A DNA stretch of 64,000 nucleotides, taken from the NCBI RefSeq assembly GCF_001613245.1, contig NZ_BDBZ01000028.1, forward strand, positions 100,900-164,899, read 5' to 3'. The stretch's first letter is position 1; each line of letters starts with the position of its first letter. The notes beneath the pieces were generated by a model. That model had not been told where the DNA came from, did no database searches, and was given only the letters and a program-made list of their open reading frames with translations. The stretch is from Nocardia speluncae NBRC 108251 (lineage in GTDB: Bacteria > Actinomycetota > Actinomycetes > Mycobacteriales > Mycobacteriaceae). Shown here piece by piece: positions 25,340 through 33,745 of this stretch. A program made the position numbers and the translations under genes.

Positions 25340-25891
25340 TCAGTCCGGTATGACAACAACGCGCCGGTTCGGCTCCACTCCCTCGCTCTCACTGGCCACC
25401 CCGTCGATCGCGGCCACCGCGTCGTGGACGATCTTGCGTTCGAACGGAGTCATCGGGGCGAGCTGCTCCGGCGAACCGCTCTCCAGGACACGCTGCGCGG
25501 CTGCCGCGCCCAGGGCACTCAGGTCCGCGCGCCGCTTCGCCCGCCAGCCGGCCACATCGAGCATCAACCGGCTACGCACGCCGGTCGCCTGCTGCACAGC
25601 GAGTCGGGTCAATTCCTGGAGTGCGTCGAGTACCTCACCGGTGTGGCCGACCAGTTTCGACAGATCGTCGCCGCCGTCGATACTGACCACCGCGCGATCA
25701 CCCTCGACGTCGAGGTCGATATCACCGTCGAAGTCGAGCACATCAAGAAGTTGTTCGAGATAGTCGCCCGCGATCTCGCCCTCTTCGATGAGCGCTTCCT
25801 CGGCGTCGCCCGCCGAATCCACGGCGTCCGGCTCGACCACGGTCGAGGATGCGCTGGCGGTGGCGTCGCCACCTTCGGTCTCGAGTGTCAT
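25340..25891 (-). CDS. jag: Jag/KhpB RNA-binding protein (KH and R3H domains)
   Basis: RNA-binding protein of the Jag/KhpB family, usually paired with yidC. An acidic N-terminus is followed by the KH-like part (GDIDLDVEGDRAVVSIDG, LSKLVGHTGEVLDALQ). The R3H domain with its RxxxH signature comes last (MTPFERKIVHDAVAAIDGV, then SEGVEPNRRVVVIP). It is 183 aa. It lies 80 nt downstream of yidC on the same strand and is last in the rpmH-rnpA-yidD-yidC-jag unit, ending at a strong hairpin. Confidence 0.93.
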   Translation of the reverse strand: MTLETEGGDATASASSTVVEPDAVDSAGDAEEALIEEGEIAGDYLEQLLDVLDFDGDIDLDVEGDRAVVSIDGGDDLSKLVGHTGEVLDALQELTRLAVQQATGVRSRLMLDVAGWRAKRRADLSALGAAAAQRVLESGSPEQLAPMTPFERKIVHDAVAAIDGVASESEGVEPNRRVVVIPD

Positions 25892-25971
25892 ATGTTTCCT
25901 TTATCTGCTCGCCGGGACACCGACCGCCCAGCGGCCGGTGTCCCGATCACAAGGGGTCTGCGGGGGAGGAG

Positions 25972-27066
25972 TCAGCGGCGCCGCTTCTGGTTGGCGCGGC
26001 CCCGATTGCCGGACCGCTTCTGACCACCCGGCCGGCGCTGGCCCGACTGTTTGGGTTTGGCGTTCGTCTTGGCGGGACTCGAACCGTTCGCGTCGGCCGT
26101 ACCGTCAGCGGCCGCCTCCTCGGAACCGTCCTCCGGTTTGGCCGGCTGCTTCTTCCGGGTATCGACAGGCTTAGCGCCGGGCTTGGGGGCGTTCTGCGCC
26201 TGCTTCTCCAGTTTGGCCTGCTTCTTGGCTTCGTCTTCCTTGGCCATTCGACCGAAGACGAGATGCTGCTGGCCGTAGGTCCAGATGTTGTTGGACACCC
26301 AGTACAGCAGGACGGCGATGGGCAGGAACGGACCACCGATCAGGACACCGAACGGGAAAACCCACAGCGCCAGCTTGTTCATGATCGCGGCCTGCGGGTT
26401 GGCCGCCGCCTCGGCGCTCTGCCGGGCAACCGACGCACGTGCGTTGAAATGGGTAGCGACCGCCGCGATCACCATGAGCGGGATCGCGACCGCGGCGATA
26501 CTGACCCGGCTCGGGGTACCGCCGTAATCGGCGAATGCCTGCAACTCTTCGTACGGTGCAGTGATGAACGCGGAGATCGGGGCACCGAAGATACGTGCAC
26601 TCAGGAACGACTGAACATCGTCGACATTGAAGACGTAGTTCGGCGTATGCGCGTTCGTGTACGGATCCATACCGAGCTGGCCGAAACCGGTGCCGGTGCG
26701 GTTGAACGAACGCAATACGTGGAACAGACCGAGGAAGACCGGCACCTGGGCCAGGATCGGCAGGCAGCCCATGAGCGGGTTGAAGCCGTGGTCCTTCTGG
26801 AGTTTCTGCATCTCCAGCGCCATCTTCTGGCGGTCGTTCTTGTACTTCTTCTGCAGCTCCTTGATCTGCGGCTGCAGTTCCTGCATCTGTTTGGTGGTAC
26901 GGACCTGCCTCACGAAGGGCTTGTAGAGCACCAAACGCAGCGTGAAGACGAGGAAAACCACGGACAGCGCCCAGGACAGGCCGTTGTCGGCCCCGAACGC
27001 GAAGCCGAATACCCGATGCCAGAACCAGAGGATCCAGGACACCGGGTAGTAGATGATATCGAGCAC
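25972..27066 (-). CDS. yidC: Membrane protein insertase YidC
   Basis: Inserts and folds inner-membrane proteins, alone or with SecYEG. The 60KD_IMP domain is evident: first helix DIIYYPVSWILWFWHRVFGF, cytosolic loop RQVRTTKQMQELQPQIKEL, then GCLPILAQVPVFLGLFHVLR and later helices up to about residue 270. A basic Lys/Arg-rich tail follows, as in other actinobacteria. The start used is GTG 27066 (GGGAG about 10 nt upstream), which puts the first helix at the N-terminus and avoids overlap with yidD; GTG 27096 would overlap yidD by 26 nt. Length is 364 aa. Confidence 0.93.
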   Translation of the reverse strand: MLDIIYYPVSWILWFWHRVFGFAFGADNGLSWALSVVFLVFTLRLVLYKPFVRQVRTTKQMQELQPQIKELQKKYKNDRQKMALEMQKLQKDHGFNPLMGCLPILAQVPVFLGLFHVLRSFNRTGTGFGQLGMDPYTNAHTPNYVFNVDDVQSFLSARIFGAPISAFITAPYEELQAFADYGGTPSRVSIAAVAIPLMVIAAVATHFNARASVARQSAEAAANPQAAIMNKLALWVFPFGVLIGGPFLPIAVLLYWVSNNIWTYGQQHLVFGRMAKEDEAKKQAKLEKQAQNAPKPGAKPVDTRKKQPAKPEDGSEEAAADGTADANGSSPAKTNAKPKQSGQRRPGGQKRSGNRGRANQKRRR

Positions 27067-27070
27067 GGCT

Positions 27071-27418
27071 CTATGCACTCCCGTCGGTAGTGTCACCGAT
27101 CACCGCGTGCGGTGATCCCTTACAAGCTTTGGGCCGCGGGTCGTCGTGGCCGACACTGCGCTGCCGCTCCGGCACGGGATCCCATCCACCAGGGTGCCAG
27201 GGGGCGCATTTGGCCAATCGCACGACCGTCAGTCCGACGCCGACAATCAGTCCACGGGTGCGCAGGGCGGTCACCGCGTACTCGCTACAAGTGGGGGTGA
27301 ACCGGCAGACCGGCATCCGGGTGGGGGAGACGTAGGTTCGGTACAGCTCGATCGAGAAGATCAGAATATTTGCCGGCCATCGGGCGACGGCGGACATGGG
27401 TGAGGTACGGGCGCTCAT
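27071..27418 (-). CDS. yidD: Membrane protein insertion efficiency factor YidD
   Basis: Small membrane-associated helper of protein insertion (DUF37). The family core is clear: IELYRTYVSPTRMPVCRFTPTCSEYAVTAL followed by KCAPWHPGGWDPVP, in separate parts of residues 22-80, including the conserved CRFxPTCSEYA cysteines. The 115-aa product has a C-terminal extension of about 30 residues. Its ATG overlaps the rnpA stop by 4 nt (ATGA), and yidC begins within 5 nt of its stop. Confidence 0.93.
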   Translation of the reverse strand: MSARTSPMSAVARWPANILIFSIELYRTYVSPTRMPVCRFTPTCSEYAVTALRTRGLIVGVGLTVVRLAKCAPWHPGGWDPVPERQRSVGHDDPRPKACKGSPHAVIGDTTDGSA

Positions 27419-27810
27419 AGCGGGGTGCCCGGATCGGCCGCCGCCGGGAGGTCGAGCCTGCGTAATCCATTACGCAGCTGGCGGCGTAGCTCGTCGCTGT
27501 CGGCACCGGCGGCGCCGGGGAGAGCGCGAATCACGATATCCACCTCGGCGGAGATATCCGCGGTCAGTTCGGCACAGATATGACGCAGGCGGCGGGCCAC
27601 GCGGTGCCTGACGACCGCGGGACCCACCGCCTTGCTGACGATCAACCCGAACCGGGGGCCACCGAATCGGACCCGGAGCCCGGGATCTCCTGGATCCGGG
27701 TGATCCACAAGTACGTGGACAACCAGGTCCCGCTTCCCTGCACGCCGACCACGCCGTACCGTCCGGGAGAAATCGGCACGCTGGTGCAGCCGATGCGGCT
27801 CAGGAAGCAC
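27415..27810 (-). CDS. rnpA: Ribonuclease P protein component
   Basis: Protein subunit of RNase P, which matures the 5' ends of tRNAs with the M1 RNA. The conserved region GLIVSKAVGPAVVRHRVARR (about residues 55-75) is the RNR motif, here with His where Asn is usual. The N-terminal LPEPHRLHQRADFSRTVRRG is also typical. It is 131 aa, downstream of rpmH, as in nearly all bacteria, and overlaps yidD by 4 nt. Confidence 0.93.
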   Translation of the reverse strand: MLPEPHRLHQRADFSRTVRRGRRAGKRDLVVHVLVDHPDPGDPGLRVRFGGPRFGLIVSKAVGPAVVRHRVARRLRHICAELTADISAEVDIVIRALPGAAGADSDELRRQLRNGLRRLDLPAAADPGTPL

Positions 27811-27907
27811 GCGGACACCCGGACATCATCGAATCCGCCGAACCGGCAGCTTTACCGGCGGCGGGGCCACAAGGTTCGATGGTCCGGGCATCGAGTTCGG
27901 TCGGAAA

Positions 27908-28051
27908 TCAGGCGGTGAGGTCGGCGCGGCCCTTACGGCGCCGACCGGAGACGATGGCGCGGCCCGCACGGGTCCGCATCCGGAGACGGAAACCGTGGAC
28001 CCGCGCCCGACGACGGTTGTTCGGCTGGAACGTCCGCTTGCCCTTGGCCAC
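27908..28051 (-). CDS. rpmH: Ribosomal protein bL34
   Basis: Ribosomal large-subunit protein bL34. The sequence KGKRTFQPNNRRRARVHGF, then RMRTRAGRAIVSGRRRKGR, is unmistakable. The mature reading starts at GTG 28051, with GAGGAGTG about 8 nt upstream, giving 47 aa; the frame is open further upstream but that part is not bL34. It is the first gene of the minus-strand operon and is divergent from dnaA, so its promoter lies in 28052-28597. Confidence 0.96.
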   Translation of the reverse strand: MAKGKRTFQPNNRRRARVHGFRLRMRTRAGRAIVSGRRRKGRADLTA

Positions 28052-28597
28052 GGTCAACACTCCTCGAATTGGTGGGCACCCAACGGCGCCCGAAGCTTTC
28101 GGTGATTCTCTCGATGTCGGTTCGGCGTCACCGCCCCGGAAGTTGGTCAGCACAGGGCAGTCACCACGCCGAGGGTGACTTTATGAGGGTACTTATCCAG
28201 TTCTACCGGGTCAAACTCGCCCCCCAGACAGCGATCGGGGGTCGCCTCGGGGCGGTGGCGATAGTCACCCTCAGGGCCCGCGTCCTGGATGGGCCGCAGG
28301 TCGAGCACCCGCGCCGGTCCGGCGCAGCGCGCGACCGCAACGGCGGTCCCGGGAGATTGTCCACATCTGTGGATAATTGTGTGGAAATACCCTGTGAATG
28401 GCATATTCGTAGGGCCGACGGTGCCACGCCGCAGCCGGAGCAGGGGGTTCCGGGCAGCGCCCCGGGTGCCATATCCGTCAGATGCGGCAGGTCCGGTGAG
28501 CGACGTATGCGGTGTCACTGGGACGAACCAGTACAGTAGACGCACCGCGAGCCCCGGACGTCTGCGCCGAGCAACCGACTCCCGGGGAGGACACTGG
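28052..28597. promoter_or_regulatory. rpmH-dnaA divergent region with DnaA boxes
   Basis: This 546-nt non-coding region holds the divergent promoters of rpmH and dnaA. An inverted pair of perfect DnaA boxes, TTGTCCACA (28357-28365) and TGTGGATAA (28368-28376), is followed by a partial box at 28380. They lie about 220-240 nt upstream of dnaA, suitable for autoregulation and possibly part of a bipartite origin. TACAGT at 28532-28537 is a weak -10 candidate for dnaA, without a clear -35. Confidence 0.75.
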
Positions 28598-30853
28598 ATG
28601 GACGACGAGCAGAACATTCTGGCCACCGTGTGGCCGGAGGTGGTCACCGAGTTGACCACCGGTTCTCCCGACGGTGCCATCGGCGCGGTGACGCGGGCCC
28701 AGCAGGCCTGGCTCAAACTGGTGAAACCGTTGATGGTGGTCCAGGGTTTCGCACTGCTCTCGGTTCCGTCCTCGATCGCCCAGGAAGCCATCGAACGCGA
28801 TCTGCGTGAACCCATCCTGCGCTCATTGGGCCGCCGGCTCGGTCCGCAGGTGGAGGGTCTCGGCGTTCGGATCGCCGCACCAGTACCCACCACCGGGTCC
28901 GAAGCCGGGCCGCCGCGGCATGCCCGGATGACCAGCCGCCCCGAGCCCGTCGATACCCGGCCGGAGTCGTTCGGAGGCAATGGTCCGGTTCGCGCGCCCA
29001 CCGGTTTCACCCCCGCTGCGGCCGAGCCGCCATGGCGCCCCGAACCGATTCGGGAGCCCGATGCCGGTGCCTATCCCGCGCGCAGTCCCGAGTTTCCGGG
29101 TGCGCCGAGGCGGCCCGATGAACCGCGCTTCCCGGCCGCAGAGTTCTCGCACGAAGCCGAATTGCCATTGACGGGTGAACTGCCCCGTAATCCCCCCCGC
29201 GCGCGCGGGGGGGAACCTGCCGGTGCCGATTCGGTGCGACGTTCGACCCTGCCCGAGTTGCCACACGGCGCAGAATCCGGACCGGGCGCCGAGTTCCGCA
29301 CGCACGACAACGACTTCACGCGTGGCCCCGCCGACTCGCGCGAGACCGACCCGCCGACCGTGGAAACCTACGCCACGCCCCGGGCCTACCCCCGTAACTA
29401 TCCACCCGCGGCCGAGTACACCCGGGAACCGGAATACGAACGGGACCGCGAATATCCGCGCGCCGACTATCCCGACAGCTACTCGCCCGGCCGCACGGGC
29501 CTCGGCGAAACGGTGGGCAACGGCCGGGAAGCGGGCATTGCGGCCCGGGAGCCGGCAGCCGACATCGACCCGGATCTGCCGCCGCGCCGGTCAGCTCGAC
29601 CGGCCCAGGAAACACTTTTCGCACCCGATGTCGCGGCAGCGGATCCCGCGGCGCGGGATCCGCTGCGCGACCCCGACCGCGACAGTCTGCGGGAAAGCGT
29701 CCGCGATTCGGGTATCGATCCGGCGCCGGACAGCCACCATGACGACGAGACGGTGGTGAATGTCAGGGATTCTTGGCCGACCTTCTTCGCCAAGACATCC
29801 GATGCCGGTGAGGCGGCCAGATCTTCGGCGAGCTTGAATGCCAAGTACACCTTCGAAACGTTCGTCATCGGCGCGTCCAACCGCTTCGCCCACGCCGCCG
29901 CGGTTGCCATCGCCGAAGCGCCCGCCCGCGCCTACAACCCGTTGTTCGTCTGGGGTGCCTCCGGCTTGGGTAAGACCCATCTGCTGCATGCCGCCGGCCA
30001 TTACGCACAGCGTTTGTTCCCGGGGATGCGGGTCAAGTACGTGTCCACCGAGGAATTCACCAACGACTTCATCAACAGTCTGCGTGACGACCGGAAGGTG
30101 GCGTTCAAACGCCGCTACCGCGAAACCGACATCCTGCTGGTCGACGATATCCAATTCATCGAGGGCAAAGAAGGTATCCAGGAGGAGTTCTTCCATACCT
30201 TCAACACGCTGCACAACGCGAACAAGCAGATCGTGGTGTCCTCGGATCGGCCGCCGAAGCAGCTGGCCACCCTGGAGGAGCGGCTGCGGACCAGGTTCGA
30301 ATGGGGGCTGATCACCGATGTGCAGCCACCGGAACTGGAAACCCGGATCGCGATTCTGCGCAAGAAGGCGCGGATGGACCGCCTGGACGTGCCGCATGAT
30401 GTGCTGGAGCTGATTGCCAGCCGGGTGGAGCGCAATATCCGCGAGCTCGAGGGCGCGTTGATCCGTGTCACCGCGTTCGCGTCGTTGAACGGCCAGCCAC
30501 TGGATCAGTCGGTGGCCGAGGTGGTGCTGCGCGACCTGATGCCCGAATCACAGGACGTCGAGATCACCGCGTCGACGATCATGGGCGTCACTGCCGAGTA
30601 CTTCAATACGTCGATGGAGGAGCTGACGGGGCCGGGTAAGGCTCGTCCGCTGGCTCAGGCCCGCCAGATCGCAATGTATCTGTGCCGGGAGCTCACCGAT
30701 CTCTCCCTGCCGAAGATCGGCCAAGCTTTCGGCCGTGACCACACCACGGTCATGTACGCGGAGAAGAAGGTCCGCAAAGAGATGTCGGAACGGCGCCGGG
30801 TCTACGACCAGGTTCAGGAACTCACCGCCCGTATCAAGCAGCGTTCCCGCTGA
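28598..30853 (+). CDS. dnaA: Chromosomal replication initiator DnaA
   Basis: Binds DnaA boxes and opens oriC. Domain I occupies about residues 1-95. Domain II is very long (about 95-410), with charged, Pro/Arg/Tyr/Glu-rich, low-complexity sequence. Domain III (AAA+) starts near 413 (NAKYTFETFVIGASNRFAHA), with Walker A GASGLGKTHL near 454 and Walker B LLVDDIQFIEGK near 512. Domain IV ends with GRDHTTVMYAEKKV. At 751 aa it is about 240 residues longer than M. tuberculosis DnaA (507), almost all of it in domain II. ATG 28598 has GGGGAGGA about 7 nt upstream. A 24-bp palindrome lies inside the domain II coding region (29191-29214). Confidence 0.97.
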   Translation: MDDEQNILATVWPEVVTELTTGSPDGAIGAVTRAQQAWLKLVKPLMVVQGFALLSVPSSIAQEAIERDLREPILRSLGRRLGPQVEGLGVRIAAPVPTTGSEAGPPRHARMTSRPEPVDTRPESFGGNGPVRAPTGFTPAAAEPPWRPEPIREPDAGAYPARSPEFPGAPRRPDEPRFPAAEFSHEAELPLTGELPRNPPRARGGEPAGADSVRRSTLPELPHGAESGPGAEFRTHDNDFTRGPADSRETDPPTVETYATPRAYPRNYPPAAEYTREPEYERDREYPRADYPDSYSPGRTGLGETVGNGREAGIAAREPAADIDPDLPPRRSARPAQETLFAPDVAAADPAARDPLRDPDRDSLRESVRDSGIDPAPDSHHDDETVVNVRDSWPTFFAKTSDAGEAARSSASLNAKYTFETFVIGASNRFAHAAAVAIAEAPARAYNPLFVWGASGLGKTHLLHAAGHYAQRLFPGMRVKYVSTEEFTNDFINSLRDDRKVAFKRRYRETDILLVDDIQFIEGKEGIQEEFFHTFNTLHNANKQIVVSSDRPPKQLATLEERLRTRFEWGLITDVQPPELETRIAILRKKARMDRLDVPHDVLELIASRVERNIRELEGALIRVTAFASLNGQPLDQSVAEVVLRDLMPESQDVEITASTIMGVTAEYFNTSMEELTGPGKARPLAQARQIAMYLCRELTDLSLPKIGQAFGRDHTTVMYAEKKVRKEMSERRRVYDQVQELTARIKQRSR
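29191..29214. repeat. C7-(GC)4-G7 palindrome inside dnaA
   Basis: T, seven C, four GC repeats, seven G, A: a perfect 24-bp palindrome made only of G and C apart from its ends. It encodes part of the disordered domain II (PPRARGG) and is a plausible slippage and hairpin or Z-DNA site. Confidence 0.85.
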
Positions 30854-31524
30854 TTCGCCGGCCACGGCGGTAACCGGGTCCATCCGCCCTCCCCGGCGCG
30901 TAGCCGGGCGATCCCATCTGTCCGAGTGCGCACTGTTGGCGCTGCTCCGGTTCGCCGCAGCCCGGACCACATCGCCGTCCTCCTCGCCGGCACAGACCCA
31001 CGATGACGCGTCGGCCCGCCGGCCCCGTTGGTGGGCCCCGACGGGCCGACGGGCGAGCTTGTTGCGGTTGGAGGGGCGTGGCCGCCGGTGTAGCTCGGGA
31101 ACTGGAGTCCAGTGCTCCGTCTCGAGCGGATATGAGCGGCAACCGGGCCGAGCGCCGACCGACCGCAGCCTGATCCGGCGCCGCCGGAGGCTTCATGGTG
31201 TGGAAGTTCCACTGCCGCAAACGGCTTCGCAAAACCGTGCCGAGGGTGTCCATCCGTCCCGCTGTGACGGTACGTGCGCGTTATCGGCGTGTCGAAAGTA
31301 CTCACAGGTGTGTCGCTAACACCCTATTAATGTCTTGACCAGCGACTTTGGGATGGGTTCGACTGTGGATTCCACAGGTTATCCACCGGTCCATCCACAG
31401 CGTCCGGGGTCCTGGGCGCGCAAGTTGTCCACAACCTGTTTATCCACAGTTTCCACAGGCGATTTCATCCACACCCACTGAACAGCGCTGTTCCGGTCAG
31501 AGGCCTGGGGACAGCCTGTGGATT

Positions 31525-31546
31525 CCTCGAGGAATCCTCGAGGAAT
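31525..31546. repeat. Tandem 11-bp repeat within oriC
   Basis: Two adjacent copies of CCTCGAGGAAT, each with the palindrome CCTCGAGG. They lie between two DnaA-like boxes (31517 and 31543). The spacing is one helical turn. Confidence 0.75.
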
Positions 31547-31769
31547 CCACAGGTTATCCACCGATTCGTACACAGTGTGCACAACTGCCCGGATTCTGGG
31601 GACCAACGTGGGGATGAACTGTGGATGCTGTGTGGACAACAAATCCTGTCCACAGGCAGCCCCGATTCATCCTCGAGTTATCCCACGGCAGTCCACAGGC
31701 AGACACGCCGTATGAACTGGGCAGACAGCGGAAATCCACAGTTTCCACAGGGCCTATTACTACCCCTGT

Positions 31770-31798
31770 TCTTCATCTAGAAAATTTCTCTTGAAAAC
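31770..31798. other. Candidate DNA unwinding element
   Basis: A short, clearly AT-rich stretch (it contains TAGAAAATTTCTC) in otherwise GC-rich DNA, next to the last perfect DnaA box at 31804. It is the best candidate for the initial melting site. Confidence 0.6.
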
Positions 31799-32382
31799 AG
31801 GATGTGTGGACAAGTCTCGAACGCACCGCACGGACGAAGATGGCCTCGGAACCACACAAGGACGGCCGGGGACGGGCTCCGGACACCCCCCCCCCCGGCA
31901 CGCACGCCGCGGCCGTCGGGAACCCATAGCGCTCGATACCCGGGGCAGGAGCTGCACCTGCCGGTCGTCCCGGGGCAGCTTCGCGCCCACACGTGCCCGG
32001 CACCCCTCTCCGTGGGTGGGCACCGTGGACGGACCACGACTCCAGAGTTGTTCACAGCTCACTACCGGCAGACCTGTGGATGGGTCGTGCATCGCCGATC
32101 CACGGATTGCCCACAGTCGTGCGCAACACGCCCGCGAGTTCCGCGGACCCGTTTATGGGCTGGTCCGAGATCGGCGCGAGGACGTATCCTCCACACGGAG
32201 GGGCGGCCGATCCGGTGTGGCGAACCGGGGTACGGTCTTAAGTCGGTCGCTATGCCAGAATTCTCCGGCGGTCGGCCGGCGCCGCGGCCGCCGTAACAGC
32301 GCCGTACGGGAATCGGCGCGGCGGGATACACGGGGCAGCACAGCCACCGATCCACACTGAACGGGAGAGGACACCTCGGGCG

Positions 32383-33558
32383 ATGGACCTTGCAGGCATG
32401 AAGTTTCGGGTCGCGCGTGAGGATTTCGCGGAATCGGTCGCATGGGTGGCGCGCAGTCTGCCGTCTCGCCCGCCGGTCCCGGTTCTCGGCGGAGTCCTGC
32501 TGGTCGCAGACGAGGACGGGTTGACCGTCTCCGGATTCGACTACGAGGTATCGGCTCAGATGCGGGTGGCTGCCGAGGTCGCCGGATCGGGCAAGGTGCT
32601 GGTGTCCGGCAAATTGCTGGCCGATATCACCAAGGCGCTGTCGAACAAGCCGGTGGACGTTTCCGTCGACGGTAGCCGCGTGCTGATCCAGTGCGGTAGC
32701 GCCAAGTTCTCCCTGCCCACGATGCCGGTCGAGGATTATCCCCAGTTGCCCGAGGTTCCGCAGTCCAGTGGGCAACTGGTGGTGGATGTGTTCGCCGAGG
32801 CCGTCGGCCAGGTCGCCGTCGCAGCCGGGCGTGACGACACATTGCCCATGCTGACCGGTATCCGGGTCGAGATCGAGGGCCCGCAGGTGGTGCTGGCGGC
32901 GACCGACCGGTTCCGGCTCGCCGTGCGCCATATCCAGTGGCAGCCCGCGCGTACCGATATCGAAACGGCGGTGCTGATCCCCGCTCGCACCCTCTCCGAA
33001 TCCGCCAAGACGCTCGGTGCCTCCGATCAGCCGGTCCAGCTCTCGCTGGGCTCGGGTGCGGGCGCAGACGGCCTCCTGGGCATCGTCAACGGCGGACGCC
33101 GGACCACCACCCGGCTGCTCGATGCCGAATTCCCGAAATTCCGTCAGTTGCTGCCCAAGGAGCACACGTCGATCGCGACCCTGGAGGTGGCCACGCTCGC
33201 CGAGGCCATCAAACGTGTCGCGCTGGTGGCCGAGCGGGGCGCTCAGGTACGGCTGGAGTTCTCCACCGAGGGGTTGCAGTTGTCGGCCGGTGGCGACGAT
33301 GCCGGGCGCGCGGAGGAATGGCTGACGGCCGACTTCCGGGGGGAGCCGTTGACCATCGCCTTCAATCCCGGATACCTGATCGATGGACTGTCCGCGTTGC
33401 ATTCGGACCGGGTCACCTTCGGGTTCACCACGCCGAGCCGGCCCGCTGTTCTGCTCCCGGCCCGCGAAGAGGAACCCGAACCGCTCGAGAGTGGCGCGTA
33501 TCCGGCTCTGGAGAGCGCCTACACCTACCTGCTGATGCCGGTCCGGCTGCCGGGCTGA
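32383..33558 (+). CDS. dnaN: DNA polymerase III beta subunit (sliding clamp)
   Basis: Ring-shaped processivity clamp of the replicative polymerase. The three-domain beta-clamp sequence is intact from MKFRVAREDFAESVAWVAR to the C-terminal YTYLLMPVRLPG, with FNPGYLIDGLSAL in the region of the partner-binding pocket. Length is 391 aa. ATG 32383 is used (GGGAGAGG upstream); ATG 32398 is the alternative and would begin exactly with MKFRV. It is the first gene after oriC, followed by recF after a 187-nt gap with a palindromic DnaA-box pair. Confidence 0.96.
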   Translation: MDLAGMKFRVAREDFAESVAWVARSLPSRPPVPVLGGVLLVADEDGLTVSGFDYEVSAQMRVAAEVAGSGKVLVSGKLLADITKALSNKPVDVSVDGSRVLIQCGSAKFSLPTMPVEDYPQLPEVPQSSGQLVVDVFAEAVGQVAVAAGRDDTLPMLTGIRVEIEGPQVVLAATDRFRLAVRHIQWQPARTDIETAVLIPARTLSESAKTLGASDQPVQLSLGSGAGADGLLGIVNGGRRTTTRLLDAEFPKFRQLLPKEHTSIATLEVATLAEAIKRVALVAERGAQVRLEFSTEGLQLSAGGDDAGRAEEWLTADFRGEPLTIAFNPGYLIDGLSALHSDRVTFGFTTPSRPAVLLPAREEEPEPLESGAYPALESAYTYLLMPVRLPG

Positions 33559-33690
33559 TCGGGCGTGGGTTCGGCAGCGCTTCGCCGGCGCCGATCCACG
33601 CCGGTCGCCCGGGTGCCCGTCACCACCGTGATCATGGGACCCGGGCCGAGCGATATCTCCGCAAACCCGCGCCGCGACCTGCGCCGACGC

Positions 33691-33716
33691 AAGTTATCCA
33701 CAGCTGTGGATAACTT
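33691..33716. promoter_or_regulatory. 26-bp palindrome of two perfect DnaA boxes
   Basis: TTATCCACA (33694-33702) and TGTGGATAA (33705-33713) are separated by GC and extended to a perfect 26-bp palindrome with AAG/CTT flanks. It lies between dnaN and recF, 30 nt before the recF start, where it could regulate recF or titrate DnaA. Confidence 0.85.
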
Positions 33717-33745
33717 CGTGGGTGTCTGCTGGACGGTGTGAACCA

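Larger units (their letters stand above)
30854..32382. other. oriC: Replication origin region oriC (dnaA-dnaN intergenic)
   Basis: No gene is seen in these 1.5 kb. DnaA boxes cluster at 31360-31815. Perfect boxes are TTGTCCACA 31425, TTATCCACA 31440, TGTGGACAA 31631 and TGTGGACAA 31804. One-mismatch boxes include those at 31379, 31465, 31554 and 31646, and weaker ones lie between. An AT-rich stretch at about 31770-31798, between the main cluster and the last box, is the likely unwinding element. Two tandem copies of an 11-mer (CCTCGAGGAAT) sit at 31525-31546. The stretch 30854-31340 shows nothing recognisable, and 31816-32382 holds a run of 11 C (31886-31896) and the dnaN promoter region. Position and box content match mycobacterial oriC. 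Confidence 0.92.
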
